From: Phaeoceros laevis
Lineage: Eukaryota; Anthocerotophyta; Anthocerotopsida; Notothyladales
Assembly (NCBI GenBank): GCA_049999765.1
Contig: JBNGIQ010009324.1
Location: 216,238 to 268,814 of the forward strand
DNA length: 52,577 bases
Reading direction: 5' to 3'
Positions within the stretch are counted from its first letter, which is position 1; every line of letters begins with the position of its first letter. A program made the translations under genes and the position numbers. The notes under the pieces were generated by a model. It made no database searches, was not told the origin of the DNA, and worked only from the letters and a program-made list of their open reading frames with translations. This document shows, in pieces, positions 24,561 through 37,790 of this stretch.

Positions 24561-26621
24561 ATGGTGCCCATGCCTCCCTACTTCACACTTACCATCGGAT
24601 GTGATCCGCCAAATTCTTGAAACACCAAACCTAGTTCCACTACTGCACCGGCATTTCCATCTGGGAGAAATCGTGCAGATTAGCCATCAACTACACACAC
24701 ACATGCATCTTTCCATGAGGAGGATTCGGCTATGGCGGCCTCCCTCCATGACTGGTAACTCACAGTTTTTACCATTTACCTCTGCCATCGAGAGGAACAT
24801 TTTCTACCTGGCTCAAGTCGCGTGACTTGCATCTACCGGGCAAGTTTCACCTGGTGCGTTAAAAGACGTACCGTATGTGGCGAGCCGTAGACGAGAGGCA
24901 GATATTTGGTAGACGAGTCGACGACGGCCTCGTGTACGTACGACACGGAAGAACCTATGGCACGAGGGCACCCGCGGGCAGCGGTGCAAAAGCAACTTGC
25001 AAGCTGCAGTCCTAATGAGTCCCAAACAGGAAAGCAAACCCCGGCTAACATAACAATGGCTAATACTACTTACTAAACACGGCAACAGCCTGTTAATGAT
25101 GCGCGCGTATCTATTAATGATGGCTGCATCGGCCACGTCGCCCACGCCTAACCGATTTTCCAGTCAGCAATCCTGTGATTATCCGCCACGTCTCCAGGTA
25201 GTGATCCCGGTCCTAGGCCGGGCCGGGCCGGCTCATGGAACCGCGAGTACCGCGGCATAGCCGCCGGATCCTCAACGCCGATCCCGTTCCTGCAAGCATG
25301 CAAGATCCCTCGCGTCACCTGGACCCACTGCCCGTGACCCGATAGCTATCCGCGACGGTAGCCCACCGGGTAGGCTGTAGGCGCGAGCCCCGCATTCCTC
25401 GCTTTCGCTTTCCATTATTAGTCTCACGGCCAGCTCTAATATCGTCGTTATCTAACTAAGCGGTGGACCGTACGTGCATACGCAGCGGAGAATGTCTCCT
25501 TGTTGGCTGCGAGGAGGAAAGGAGGAGGAAAGGATTATGTTTATTCGACATTCCACGGCATGACCTGTTTTTCTTGGAACGTTGGAAACTATCTATCTAT
25601 CTATCTTGGAAGGAAAGTTGTCCTGTCCGAGCCTCCTAGATACTTAAATGTGCAGATTCTACTAAAAACAAATGTAAGATTTTTTCTCTATTTTCGTTTT
25701 TCCTGAAGTGGATATAATTCAACCTATCATTCTAAGAGTAGTATGTATTTCGAGGGGTATGTATTTGGAGGGTATTCCTTTTTTAAATGATAATGAAGTT
25801 TCCAGATTAGGAGAGGTTGAAGATAAGAAGAGGTTATATGTCTTTCCCGAATGATACAAATCCAGCAGGTAATATTGTTGTTTCATGATATGAATTGGAG
25901 CAATCTAGAAACTTAGTGCAATTCTCTCAATTTCTCAATTTCCTTGCATAGTGGTTCGGTAAGCTACAAAGTGATTGAATTTGGATTCATCTCATAGCCT
26001 TTTGTTCCAACCAGCGTCGTGAGGCGGAAGTTCATTGCACATCAATGCGGTCCGGTCTGGGAGTCTGGGCATCTTGGAGAGAGGAGCACGCCTTCCAAAT
26101 GATAGTTTTCCAAGTCAGGGTCGTAACGTGACGGAGGAGAGGGGCCCGGCAACCACTCTTGTGCAGAACTGTGTGGACCAAGAAGTGCATAAAAATACTG
26201 CACGTACAATGTATTTGTCGGCATCTTCCTTCGGTTTTGTAATTTTAGGATGGGTCCCAAAATGGTCGCGATTCTCTCATGCGCGTCAGCACGGATAGCT
26301 ATCCGGCCCCACCGCCCCGGCTGGCTCTCGCTGTGCCCCGGCCTATATCTACCGCGCAGCTCTGCTCTTCCCTTCCAGTTGTGTCTTTCAAGCTTATCCA
26401 TCTCCAGCATAGTGTAAGCCAGCGCCTTGATGAGAGCAGGAGCTTGCTAGCTGCTGTGAGACGCCTCTGATCGAGAGCTTGATTGCGTAGCGGCGCGGAG
26501 AGGTGTGACAATCGGCGGGTGCGGGTGGTCTTGCTGTGCTGCGTCTTCTGCAGCGGGCAATTGAGCAGTCTCAGCTGGTGCGTGGCCTTCCGAGGGAGAC
26601 AAAGACAGGCATTTGAGCAGC
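24561..26621. other. 2-kb intergenic region upstream of DRM1
   Basis: No gene seen. 25190-25450 is G/C-rich with a GGGCCGGGCCGG run; 25500-26000 is distinctly A/T-rich. The last 500 bp should be the DRM1 promoter and leader. Confidence 0.5.
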
Positions 26622-27947
26622 ATGGGGTTCTTGGATAAGCTGTGGGACGACACTGTGGCCGGGCCGCAGCCGGAGAAGGGCCTTGGACGGCTGAGGAAGG
26701 AGAGCTCTCTTCGGCAGGGAGTCATCGACGGATCAGGTGCCTGTCTCCTGCTTGCTTGCTTGCTCAGGAGTGTTCTTTGTGGCGGGATCACGTTGGGGGA
26801 GCCGGGGTTGCGCCGCAGTTGTGTTTAGGATGCGAGTCCTTGGAAAAGTGTGGTGCAATGTGCCAGTCTTGATTGCTTGAGCAGGAGGCAAGCTGGTGTC
26901 AGTGGCGGTGGCTGGCAGGGAGTGAGGCTTTCTTTTGAGTGGCAGCTGATGTGTGTCGTCGTTTCCTTTTGCAGAAGACGAAGCGGCCAGCAGGATGATG
27001 GACCGGCGGCGGAGTGGAGACTTCCAGTATCGCCAGGACGAGGCTCGGCGGGTAACTCAGAGCATCGCAATTGCCAAGCCTCCCATGCTCCAGACTACTC
27101 AGTTGGACGATGCGAGCGGTTCCCTCCCTTCCACACCTGTGGCTAACAGCCCCGGGGGGTGGTACTCACCAAGTGAGTAGGCTCTTGGTCGCTGGTGGAA
27201 GATCGGTGTTTGTCAGCAGATCGGTGCTGACGCTTGGCTCGGTGTCTCTACAATTGCTGCCTTTTTTCAGGTCCCAGAGGAGAGAAGGATAACATCTGGC
27301 GGAGTGTCTTCCACCCTGGGAGCAGCAACAAGATCGCAATGGATCGGGTCGGATCTGGAAAGTTTGACACGCACACTCCCAATTCCCCGACTGTCTACGA
27401 CTGGTAAGTATATCTTCCCCTTGCTCCCTATCCGGAGTGCTTGTGTTGCCCCCGCCGTCTGCCCCACTCCTTGCCCCCGCGTGTGCTGTGTGTGAGACTT
27501 GGGGCCATGCCAGCATATCAGGTGAAGTCCCTGGAGAGGTTAACGTAATCTTAATGGTTCTCGGTAACAGCTTTGGAATTTGGTTTTCAAAGGCTGTTAC
27601 TTCTCAGATGACCCTGTTTAACGGAACAAGCCCAATGCTAAACCGGTAGGGGTGGTGTACCATTGCTGGATTGGATTGCAGGGTAGTGATCAGTGCCCTG
27701 GACAAGTGAGGAGAAAGAAAGAAGCCGCTCACAGCGGCGATGCATCGTTGTGCCCCTTGGCGCGTAGCTTGTCTGGGTGACCTCATGTATTTTGCGCCGT
27801 GTATCGGCGGCTGGCCATCAGGGCGTGTGTCTGGTAGTCTTAGAGATAGCTTCCAAGATCAGGGAGTAATTGAGCCTCGTCTCGTGTCATGCTCGACATG
27901 GTTGGTGCAGGCTTTACAGTGCAGACACAAAGTCTAAGTGGCGCTGA
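26622..27947 (+). CDS. DRM1: dormancy-associated / auxin-repressed protein (DRM1/ARP), four exons, 160 aa
   Basis: Small, largely disordered plant protein, abundant in dormant or growth-arrested tissue; the biochemical role is unknown. Exons 26622-26736, 26975-27172, 27271-27403, 27911-27947 join in frame. Seen: the family N-terminus MGFLDKLWDDTVAGPQPE followed by GLGRLRK, the central ARRVTQSIAIAKPP (compare VTRSI-IVKPP in angiosperm members), a Ser/Pro-rich middle (TPVANSPGG) and the terminal SPTVYDWLYSADTKSKWR. The last exon codes for only 12 residues: the Trp of YDW is split by the 507-bp third intron, and the tail LYSADTKSKWR after it confirms the join. The central part is shorter and less Ser-rich than in seed plants. 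Expression in angiosperms is typically repressed by auxin and sugar; nothing in this sequence tests that. Confidence 0.88.
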
Positions 27948-29404
27948 GAGAGCAAAGCATCTGTCCATGTATCATTAAGCTTTTTTCATGCTCGAGGGAG
28001 AGTAGAGTCAGAAGTCTGTATGGTGTTGGGTGTGGTTGTGCACCAATGCGATGCAGTGTGAATACGTCGAGGAAGGACTTGTGAGGAGTGGTGTGGCAGC
28101 GGGGTTTCTGTTGGGCTTGAAGTTTGTTTCTTCAAAGTGGAAGACAAGGTTGCAGCAGCAGCAGCAGCTTCGGGGAGTCTGGCAGAATGTGTGATCACTT
28201 GTACAAATTGAGGGCCGGCACTCTGAAGCAAGAACCTGGAGGCGAAGACTGGAAAGCGGCAGGCAATGTACAGTTTTTTGTATACTACTTCGATTAGGAT
28301 GGTTTCTCATCATCAAGATTTGTGGGATCAGCAGCGCAGACTGTTTGGTCCAAAAGTTTGAGCTACCTAACTTGTAGCTATTCTGTATCATATAACAAAC
28401 GACCTTTTCCCACGCAAAAGTAAAAGTTCTGATGTTGATTTCGAAGTTCTGATGTTTGTCACTCGAGTTCGAGTACACTACTGTGTTCTTGGTCAGTCTG
28501 CAATTGGTGATTGCTGCAGCTCCCTTGAGCAGTGGATCTCACTTGTCCTCGGAGAGTCGGAAGTTGTTTTATCATTACGGAATCGTTTAGAACGTGGCTT
28601 GCTGTGAAAGGGCGTTCTTGCAGTAACCCCACCCAGTCTACGACTAAGCACAAGAAGTATTCAACCGCTCTCGTCTTACGTTCTTTCGGACCTGACGGGG
28701 TGTTGAATTCCCATGTGGAGTTGGCTAAACACCATAATCTACCTATTACTACTACGCCATTGAGGATGGTCCGAAACCCATGCACTTGCATCTAATAATC
28801 GCATAAAGCTGATGCCGAAGCCTAAAGCTATAACAAAACATGCAGCGAATGTGGGGCCCACAATACCAACTCTTCAAGTATGCCCTTCTCAGACCGTCCA
28901 CTTGTACGTTGTAGTGACAGTTCGGGGACGCGCCAAAACGCACACTCAGTTGTCCTTCGCGTATGTCTGCTTTCGTCGCCGTGCTGAAGAATTTCCGGCT
29001 GCATTCTGCATTGCGCCTCACATGATACAGCTGTCAACGTGCTGCAGAGAGCCAGACGCATTGCCCGAGGCAGGCCCTCACGCTCCTCCTCCGTGTCTGC
29101 ACTTATCTGCTGAACAAATTGCGGCTCAGGACTCTCTTAAGCTTCTGGCTCTGCATAACGTTCTCTTGTTTTCATTCTTGTCTGTGGTCTGTCTGCGCTG
29201 GCTTTGCATCTCTTTCGGTCATCGACAGGTTACAGGACTCGCTTCCTGCCTGCTACTGGTGAGCTCTTCACGGCTGGAGTGACAATTGTAGTGCTGCAAA
29301 TTTGCTGAAGCCAAAAACCTCCGCTGTCAAGAATTGCCTGGAAGCTTGCCTTTCCAAAAAAACTTTGCTCGCTGGCGTTCTGGTGTGTGATTTTTTGACT
29401 AGTG
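27948..29404. other. intergenic, 1.4 kb
   Basis: A short GCA repeat lies near 28154-28172. Open frames of up to 156 codons (for example 28812-29282) show no family resemblance. Nothing else recognised. Confidence 0.5.
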
Positions 29405-31704
29405 ATGCGCAGGACACATTGTCAGGGCGTTCAATTTGCTGCTATGGGGGGCGAATTTGAAGCACTGCTGTCAAATGGTGCCTCCACGGTACCACCCGGG
29501 ATCAGAGAACCAGCAAGTCCACTGGACTTGAATCCAGCAAAACGCATTGTGGACCTGCGCTCAGACACGGTCACTAAGCCCACTCCACATATGCTGGCTG
29601 CCATGGCGAGTGCGGAAGTTGATGACGACTTGTTAGGCGTCGATCCAACTGCAGAGAAGCTGCAAAAGCAGATGGCCAAAGTCTGCGGCAAAGAGGCTGG
29701 CTTATTTGTGCCGTCAGGCACCATGGGCAATCTTATCAGCGTACTTGTTCATTGTGAGGTTGGTGTGTTGTTTCTGTGTACGCTGCTTCAACCAACTAGA
29801 AAGTGGCTCTCCCGTCAAAATTGTGGACTGAATGCTTGCCTAATTCTACAGGTTCGGGGGAGCGAGGTCATCATAGGCTCTGAGAGCCACATCCATGTCT
29901 ATGAGCAAGGTGGAATATCAACACTCGGTGGTGTGTACCCCCACCTTGTGCCTAACTTGGCAGATGGCACTATGGACTTACGAAAAGTAGAGGCTGCCGT
30001 ACGGCCTGCAAACGACGATCATTATCCGACAACTCGTTTAATCTGCATTGAGAATACTCACAACAGGTGCTCAAGCTGCATCTCTGTTGGTTTTTGTGAT
30101 GTTTCCTCTGGTCAGTTTGCTGATCTTTCCTCGTCCAGATGTGGGGGAAGATGCATTTCAGCTGAGTACACGGATAAGATTGGGGAACTTGCCAAGTGGT
30201 ATGGCCTGAAAGTGCATGTGGATGGTGCTCGTATCTTCAATGCGTCCGCTGTGAGTGCAAGTTTAGAGCTCATGTCTTCGTTTGCCAACCAGAGAATGTT
30301 GGCTGGTCTCAGTAATACATCACCCTGTTTATGAGCTTCAGATCGTGATGCTTGAGTTTTCTCAGGTTGTTGAGAGTGACAAGGAATGCAATTGGTAGAA
30401 GAAATATAGCTGAAAATCTGAGGTTTGCACGACCTCAAATTTGTTGAGTGTTGCGAAGTAACCATGCAGCTGGTCGTGTGTGCAGGCTCTTGGTGTTCCT
30501 GTGGAGAGGTTATTGCGTGCTGCTGATTCTGTTTCTGTGAGTCGTGAACTTTTCGCACATTGCAACAAGCTGTCTAAGAACATTGTTGGCATTTTGGTTA
30601 CATATTCGCTGAGATCCCAATTGCTGTGACAGATATGTCTTTCAAAGGGTTTAGCATCACCAGTCGGCAGTGTCATCGTTGGGACACGAGAATTTATTGC
30701 AAAGGTTAGACACTATAGCATCCTTGACTAATGAGAATGGTTACCAGCAATTGATCCGTCATGACTTAGTCCTCTTCACAAGGACCCACGTTATCAGATC
30801 GCCCATCTTGTGTTTGCAGGCAAAGAGATTAAGGAAAGCTCTAGGTGGCGGCATGAGGCAGATAGGAGTTTTGGCCGCTGCAGGGCTGCTGTCACTTAAC
30901 GACATGGCTGGGAGACTGAAGGATGATCATAGAACTGCTCGCATCTTAGCAGGTGATGTGGATTGACATAGACCACTTTTAACTTAATTAGGGAGAGCAA
31001 ACAAAACCCCGTAGCTGTGTTGCGTGCCATCATGTCAAAAGTTCTCTCTGCGCATTATGTCTTACTCTGGAATGTGCTTTCCCTTTGTTCACTGCAGAAG
31101 GGCTGAATACTATAAACGGTCTTAAGGTGGAGCTTGCCAAAGTTGAAACGAACATTGTAAGCAGATCTTCTCCGTCACATGACAGTGTTTTGATGTGAGG
31201 GCACGGTGAAAGGATCGTGGGACCCCAGCGAGATACAGATAACGATGTACCTCTCCTTTCACCTGCAGGTGTACGTCGAAATTACTTCAGATTGTACACT
31301 CGGCGCAGAAGAGATCTGTGAAGCTTTGAAGGAACAGGGCATTCTTGCACTGACTTCTGGAGGGACCACGTCTGTTTCAAAACCGACCTTCCTGAAGATT
31401 GCTAGCCTCTTGCGCATGAAACCAGGGGTCATGGCAAGGAGACCTGTCTTGATCTGCCCTAATCATCCATCATCTTGGTGTCCGCAGGATCCGTCTTGTT
31501 ACGCATTATCAGATATCGGAGGACGATATTCGTGTTGCTCTGGCTTGCTTCCAGGTATACCAAGACCCTGCCACCCTTTCAGAGTAGTACCCCTAACTTC
31601 TTTGCCTCATTCATCTCTCGCAAGTACTAACTTCGGGGTGTTGGGAACAGGATACGCTGATCAGATCTGCACTGAAAACACAAGTGAAACGAATACTGGT
31701 GTAA
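29405..31704 (+). CDS. low-specificity L-threonine aldolase, ten exons, 405 aa
   Basis: Cytosolic PLP enzyme that splits threonine (or allo-threonine) to glycine and acetaldehyde. Exons: 29405-29758, 29852-30066, 30139-30250, 30486-30536, 30633-30704, 30820-30952, 31098-31156, 31269-31369, 31488-31554, 31651-31704; phases agree. Seen: [19 protein letters not shown] near residue 50, [15 protein letters not shown], the GTMGNLIS cofactor loop, [28 protein letters not shown] (Asp218 contacts the PLP ring nitrogen), and [17 protein letters not shown] with the Schiff-base Lys249, followed by [11 protein letters not shown]. The eighth donor is taken as GTCTGT at 31370, the only choice giving [16 protein letters not shown] across the junction. 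The start may be ATG 29405 or the in-frame ATG at 29444. All key residues are present, so activity is expected. Confidence 0.92.
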
Positions 31705-32248
31705 ACTTCAGCAAGCCCCTAGTTAGGGCCTAATTAGTTGCAGTACTACAAACTTTAATGCGGAAAAACAATTGCTCCGGACCGGGAAAGCTGCAAAGGC
31801 ATCTACCCCAAATAGGCAGGTAGCGTCATGGGCAAAGAACCATTGTACGAAGTGGGGTTTTTAGCTCCTAAGGCATCGTTTCATCACAGTCCGCTGTCAT
31901 CAGTCCAATTCGACCGCGGCAATTCCTCGGAGTGATCACGTGTTCACCAGACGCGTAGCGTCCCCGTTTCCATGACATTCCGCACGGCTTGGTGCAGGCT
32001 CCTGCCAATTTGTATGTTTCAAGTGATATGAGGGTGTCGCGTTTCCGAGCACGAGATATCGGTGGAGGGGTGCACAGCTCGCGTGCGAGACGGATCTGAA
32101 GTTCGCGGAGCAATTGAAGTAGATGTTTGGTTCGCAAGACAGATGGCGTGGGGAGGAGCGCATGGTGAAGTGGGAGTGACATAAGGTGTCTGGGGCAGAG
32201 CTAGCTTGCTGCCCTTCGTGTGCAGCAGGAGGTGGGGTTGCGCCGAGG
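31705..32248. other. intergenic between threonine aldolase and repeat-protein gene
   Basis: No gene seen. An open frame continuous with the downstream gene begins at a GTG (32186), but the first ATG is at 32249, so this stretch is taken as promoter and leader. Confidence 0.5.
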
Positions 32249-35200
32249 ATGAGTGATCTGGGTGATCGTGACCATGCGCAGCAAAGCTCCGGGCAGGACG
32301 AGGAAGAAACGGCTGCACCGGGAAAGGCATCTTTGTCTGGTGACAAGGAGGGCGTGAAGGACGGTAGCGGAGATTTTGCTTTAGGTCGGATGGAAGTCGA
32401 GGACGCTACACCCGTAGGAGGAGGGGGTCCAGGAGCTGTCCAGGCTGAGCACGAGGAGTCGCCACCTTCGCAGCAGGAAGCTGCAGGGGTTGGTGCTGAT
32501 ATCGATGCCGCTGGCCTGAACAATGGAGGTGAGATGCATCTTGTTGGAGAAGATACTAGAGCTCCAGCAGAGGGAGATTTGGGACATGGCAGTGTTCACG
32601 TCGTAGCAGATGACCCGTGTTTGGTTGGTGAGCATTCTGAGGCTACCACCTTGCTGGGCCAAGATGGCGTTAATGACGTGAGTTCGATAGCTTCCCAAAA
32701 CAACGCTGCATTGGTACAAACTGCAGAAACTGCCTCCTCTGATCTAGAGGGAGCACAAGGTGGCACTGCTGATGCCGGACACCCAGAGCTCAAGGCTCAG
32801 GACAGGGAGTCCGGAATTGGACAAGTCTACACCGGTGCTGAGTACATAAGTGCCAAGAGTCCAGATGCATTGGCCGAGGGTGCTGAACTTGTCAATAGTG
32901 TGCAGTTGGAGGGGGCACGGGATGCTGCTTCAGGGACCGGCTACGCCCCCATAATTGAAAATGTTGAAAATGGTGGGGGAGTAGTTGAGACAGAAACGGA
33001 GGCTTTAGACTCTAGTCACGCAGACCTCAAGCGGGATATCTCTTTGGAGACTGACGACGGTCCCATATTAGCAAATGGTGTTGAAACAGTAGGGGTTCCG
33101 GACTTTGTGAAAACAGACCTAACGCCAGATGTTGTAGTCGAGCTGCCAGGTAGTTCAGCGGCTTCATCGCCTGGTATTTTGGTTCGGACTTTAGATGGGA
33201 ACAGCGAAGATTGCTTTGAGAAGGGAGCCGTTGTAGATAATGTCGGAAGTGATGAACCTGGTTCTGTGAAAGAAGACGATACAAAATATGGCACTCCAGT
33301 CCAGGTTAGGGAGGAACAGCTTGAACTTCTCCCAGTTGATGGTGCTAGCAGTGAGGAGGAGTTTAGGGTAAGAAGTGGATATGACAAAGAAGCTGATAGC
33401 AGTATGGACAGTACAGCCAACAGTGCTGCCAAGCCTCATGCTTATGAAGCTCGAGTTTCCCAGGAAGAAGCGAACAGCAGCAGTAGTGAAGATTCTGCAA
33501 GTAGTCGGCCACAAACAAAGCTCCGGGTTCTTGACCAACCCAAGAAGCGGATTGACCTGGGCCATCAGTTCGTACGAGAAATTGTGAGTTTGCATAAATG
33601 TAAGGATAGCAGAGTACTTCATCTGGCTAGAGAGTCATGGCAGGGTTGGTACGACTGCACATAGATTAATATAGGAGCATCATTGTACAGTGAGATATTT
33701 GTCTAGTCAAGGATCTTACCAGGGTGGTGAAGTTTTGTCTCAGTGTGTACTAAATTATGCTGCACTGGCTCGTCTCGACAGTGTCCTGAGATATCCCCAT
33801 TGATGTCAAAGCTTACTGCGTTTTGCACTTAATGCCACTGATCAAATCTTAGCAGTCTGTGACAGTGTCCTCTTGTCTTCTGTGCAATTTGTAGGTCAAG
33901 ATACAGCATGATCGAGAGCAATTTGAGAAGCAGGTGCAAGCTGACAAACAAAACGCATCTAGTGTTACCTCTCAGGTATTGCTTCCTACTTGTGCTTGGA
34001 CCTATGGTTGGGGATGTTGAATTTTCTTGTGTTTATGTAGCCAATTTTTCGCTGATTGGACACTTGTATGGTTTTCAGGATGCAAGAAATATGAAGGACC
34101 CTAGTAGGAGGCAGGGGCGAGGGCCACCAACAAGGACACCAACCGCAGATGAGTCAATATTTCAAGTGGGCTCTTTTGACAGACAATCAGAGGCACCTGT
34201 ATTTGGGGGTAATGTGGAGAGGAAGGTCTACGCTGCAAGTAAGGGTAGGGCTTCATCGCACAGTAACAGAGAAAAAGAGGCTGAGGAGGTCACCTACCAT
34301 CAGACTGGCAAAGATGCATATGAGTCAATATTTCAAGTGGGCTCTTTTGACAGACAATCAGAGGCACCTGTATTTGGGGGTAATGTGGAGAGGAAGGTCT
34401 ACTCCGCAAGTAAGGGTAGGGCTTCATCGCTCAGGAACAGAGAACAAGAGGCTGAGGAGGTCACCTACCATCAGACTGGCAAAGATATATCGAGGGATGA
34501 AGTGCAGGAAAGGAGCCATAGAGGGAGAACACGATCAAGCAAGCCTCACCGCTTCATGCCAATCTATAGACCACCTAATGCCCGTGAGGTTGCTTTGTTA
34601 GATGATGAAGCTGAGGATGTCGCTGACTCCGAATCTGTAGGTTATGAGCAAAGCGATCAAGTTGTTGACTTCGATGTAACAGGAGTTGCAAGTGCTGATT
34701 ATCCCCTGGTTAAGGGTAAGGACAAGGGTTCTGCTCGGGCCAGTGTCCAAGCAGGCAATCGTAAGGTTCACTGTGTTGACCCCCAGGCCTTGGAGGAGAA
34801 AAGAGAGGGCTTGGGGATCAAGATTACTCTGGACACCACAAGGCATCAGCGCTTTGTGGAGTACCTTGATCCAGCTGCAGAGACAGAGGCTACCAAGTTC
34901 ATCGTAACCATTCCGGGTGATGGCCCTTCTCACAACTCCGACTCACGTTTAAGGGGGATGCCTAGTAAGGGAAACAAGAATGAGGGTATAGGTTCTGGGC
35001 CAGCAGGTCTAGACAGAGCTACAATCTTTGTGCACCCTTCAGGACCTCCACATAAGGGAACCAAGCAGGAAGGCGTAGGAGCCACCCTTGAGAGAGCAAC
35101 AACTCTTGTGCAGCCTTCTGGACCTGCCATTGGAGGTACTAAGCAGGAAAGTACCGGCCCTGGATTAGCTACCCTGGACAGAGCGACAATTTTTGTGCAG

Positions 35201-36415
35201 TCTTCAATATCCTCTAGCAAGGGAATCAGACAGGATGGCATAGGTTCTGGATCGGCAACCCTAGACCGTGCAACAATATTTGTTCATCCTTCAGGGCCCT
35301 CGTCATTTCAGTTCAATGCAAGACCTGAGGATAAGCCTTTTGATATGGGCAGTGAAAAGGGCAAAGGTTTTGCAAGCTCAGATAGAGGGAGATTAAGGCG
35401 TGGAAAAAACCGAGCCCGTGAGCGCACTTTTTCACAAGGTGCCTCAGGTAAAGTTGGCCACCCACAGCTGGCAAGGGTTACACAGAGAGCCCCAGACCAA
35501 GTGTACAATGATCCAGGTATTATTCCACGGAAGGAAATTATTGAGAAGCAACGACTGGATGGGTTTATCATGTCTGAAGAAAGGAGCAGAGAAAGTGCAC
35601 AAGCAACTAGCATGGGAGATCTCACCAAGCCGTTACTTGAGTATCAACCATCTTCCAATCATGAGCAGCCTACCTCATACCCCCGTATCTCAGGAAGATG
35701 GGGTGATATTGTTGAGGATGTACAGGAGGCCACTACAAGCCCAACGGAGGCTAAGTTGGAAAATCGTCCTTTCCAGGCTCACAGGAGATGGGGGGATGAC
35801 TCAGATACAGACGAGGGCCAAGAGACAATCAGTCCAAGAACAAGTAAGAGAAGGGTGAAAACTGCGGCCCCTTCCTTTCAGCAGGTGAACTCTGGTAAGT
35901 CTCTTATTGACTCTGCAAAAATTGGACCACCAGTCGTGAGACAGGAGAGGTTACTGGGGAAAGATCGTGATGGGCCCAGATCTGATCCGAGAAAGAGAGA
36001 GAGTGGTCTGCACCATCACCGGCAGGGCAAGTCATCTGTAGTTGATGTACAGGCGTCTTACAAACCAGAATCTTCTCCAAAGAAAAATGTGTGGGAAAGG
36101 CTTGGCCCACAAAAAGACTCATCACGAATACAGATTTCCGATGACCAAGTCAATTTGAAAGGCGGCGGAGCTGCCAAATTTTCAAGTCAAGACTGGCGGA
36201 AGTATCAAAACTCTGGAAGAGATGTCAGTGTTGCCCTTCCACATGATGAGTTCAAGGAAGGGCTTAGTAGTGGGCATGGTAGTAATGCAGAAAGTGATAT
36301 TTCCCACATAAGTGAGGACTCAGCAGATGCGTTGCTCCAAGCCTGCAAAGATTCCAAACAGAAACGAAGCAAGTTCGAGCTTTATGTCCCTCGGAGGGGG
36401 TTCTCGGGTTCGTAG
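32249..36415 (+). CDS. large disordered repeat protein of unknown family, three exons, about 1250 aa
   Basis: Not recognised. Exons 32249-33583, 33895-33975 and 34079-36415 join in phase 0. The first 400 residues are Glu/Asp/Gly/Ser-rich low complexity. A short conserved-looking block spans the introns: PKKRIDLGHQFVREI then VKIQHDREQFEKQVQADK, a probable helix. Then comes a perfect-period duplication (57 residues twice, core ESIFQVGSFDRQSEAPVFGG), a basic SKPHRFMPIYRPPNAREVAL patch, and about four diverged copies of a 27-29-residue unit with core LDRATIFVHPSGP plus KGTKQEG. The C-terminal third is rich in Arg, Lys, Ser and Asp, with RRWGDDSDTDE and KNVWERLGPQKDSS. The composition suggests a nuclear or RNA-associated scaffold; that is inference only. 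No transmembrane segment or signal peptide. Confidence 0.75.
34150..34491 (+). repeat. 171-bp in-frame tandem duplication within the repeat-protein gene
   Basis: Two near-identical units, 34150-34320 and about 34321-34491, each beginning GAGTCAATATTTCAAGTGGG. Only a handful of substitutions separate them (for instance CACAGTAACAGAG against CTCAGGAACAGAG), so the duplication is young or is being homogenised. It adds 57 residues and keeps the frame. Confidence 0.92.
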
Positions 36416-37790
36416 GCTTGTACTGTCATTATTTACTTGAGTTCTGGTAAAGAACCAGTGGATATCGTTCTTGCGTTCTTATTTCCTTATTTTCACCTAT
36501 TCAGGAGAGGTGTAATAGGACCAAGCAACGAAATCCCCAGAAGGCCTTCGACAAATATGGGTGAATTGTTCATAATTCTGGCTCTTCTGCCTTCCGATGG
36601 CTGGAAGACGGGGGCCGAAAGTTGGAGGTCTGTTTCACGCTTTGGAGAGTGATTTCGTGAGCAGGATGGGACATGTCCTGACGATTTCATTTACCTCCCA
36701 GCCACACTCAATGTGCCATATGTGAAGTCCGTTCTGGAAGGGAGCTTCTCGACACGTGTTTATGCCATGCTTTGGACTTCAGGTTTTGACGTGCTGAAGA
36801 TAAGCTTAGATTAAATTAAGACTGAGAGTTTTTGAGGCTGTACTTAATCCAGTTCCTCACTTCAGTGAAGCCACTCAGGGGCAGCTCGAATTCAGGTGGA
36901 ACAGCTGCACTTCGATCTGTCCACACACAAGCATGGTGGGGAGCTTTGTCTTTATCTAGTACCAGATCCTGGCAGCCTCAATTGCACTTAGCATATTCCA
37001 AGTTCACTTGAGAGACCATCTTAAGCATTTTAGTCCAAAGCTCGCTCGTGTAGCTATTGCCTTGTTGGATAAAATTACTCAATCGTCCTGTCATCATACA
37101 ACTTCTATTCGGCAAGTCCAAGCAGCTACCCTGAAGAGTAACTATTTGCCATTAGGGATTCCTTATTGGTCTCATGTCTAAGTGTTATTCACTGCCACAT
37201 GGTAACCTACATTGCTAGAAATCGGAACCAAGACATACTAACCTACTTTGCTATAAGAAAGAAAAAGGTTTCCAACAACATAGATGAAAACTGCATATTT
37301 TCAAAAACAACACTCCAAAATTCAATCTCGGGATCAAACTTTGGGCATTAGCAGTGGACCTAAAAGCAAATCCTTAACCACCAAACACATTTCTAGTTAG
37401 TTGCTTGGTGGCTGAGCTTCCTTTGTCTTTTTGCTGGCTTCAATTCATTGCTATTAGAAATTTCCTTTGTGTCCTTATGTGTAGTAATGTCCGCTACCAC
37501 ATACCGTGCTAGAAACAAGAACCAAGTGAAATAAGACATAGGTCATTCCTTCTAAATGTAGAAACACAGTCCTCTCATAAGAAAAAAGTTTCCAACAACA
37601 TGGATAAAACTTTATACTTTCTTGAAAAGACTCAATATTTCAAAATTTAAAGCAAGGTATCAAACTTCTGGCACAAGCAGTGCACCTAAAATCAAATCCG
37701 TAACCTATAAGTCGAAAACATGGGTGGAAAAGAGATCAAAAATTATTTGCTTAGATGTCTAAGCTTCCTTTGTCTTTTTCTTTCTTGAAT
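36416..37790. other. intergenic, A/T-rich, mostly a duplicated segment
   Basis: Downstream of the repeat-protein gene and of CFAP77 (convergent). 37185-37795 consists of two diverged copies of a roughly 300-bp segment (listed). No coding sequence recognised. Confidence 0.55.

Noticed and set aside
28812-29282. 156-codon plus-strand frame before the threonine aldolase gene.
   Set aside because: No family resemblance, and it is overlapped by an antisense open frame.
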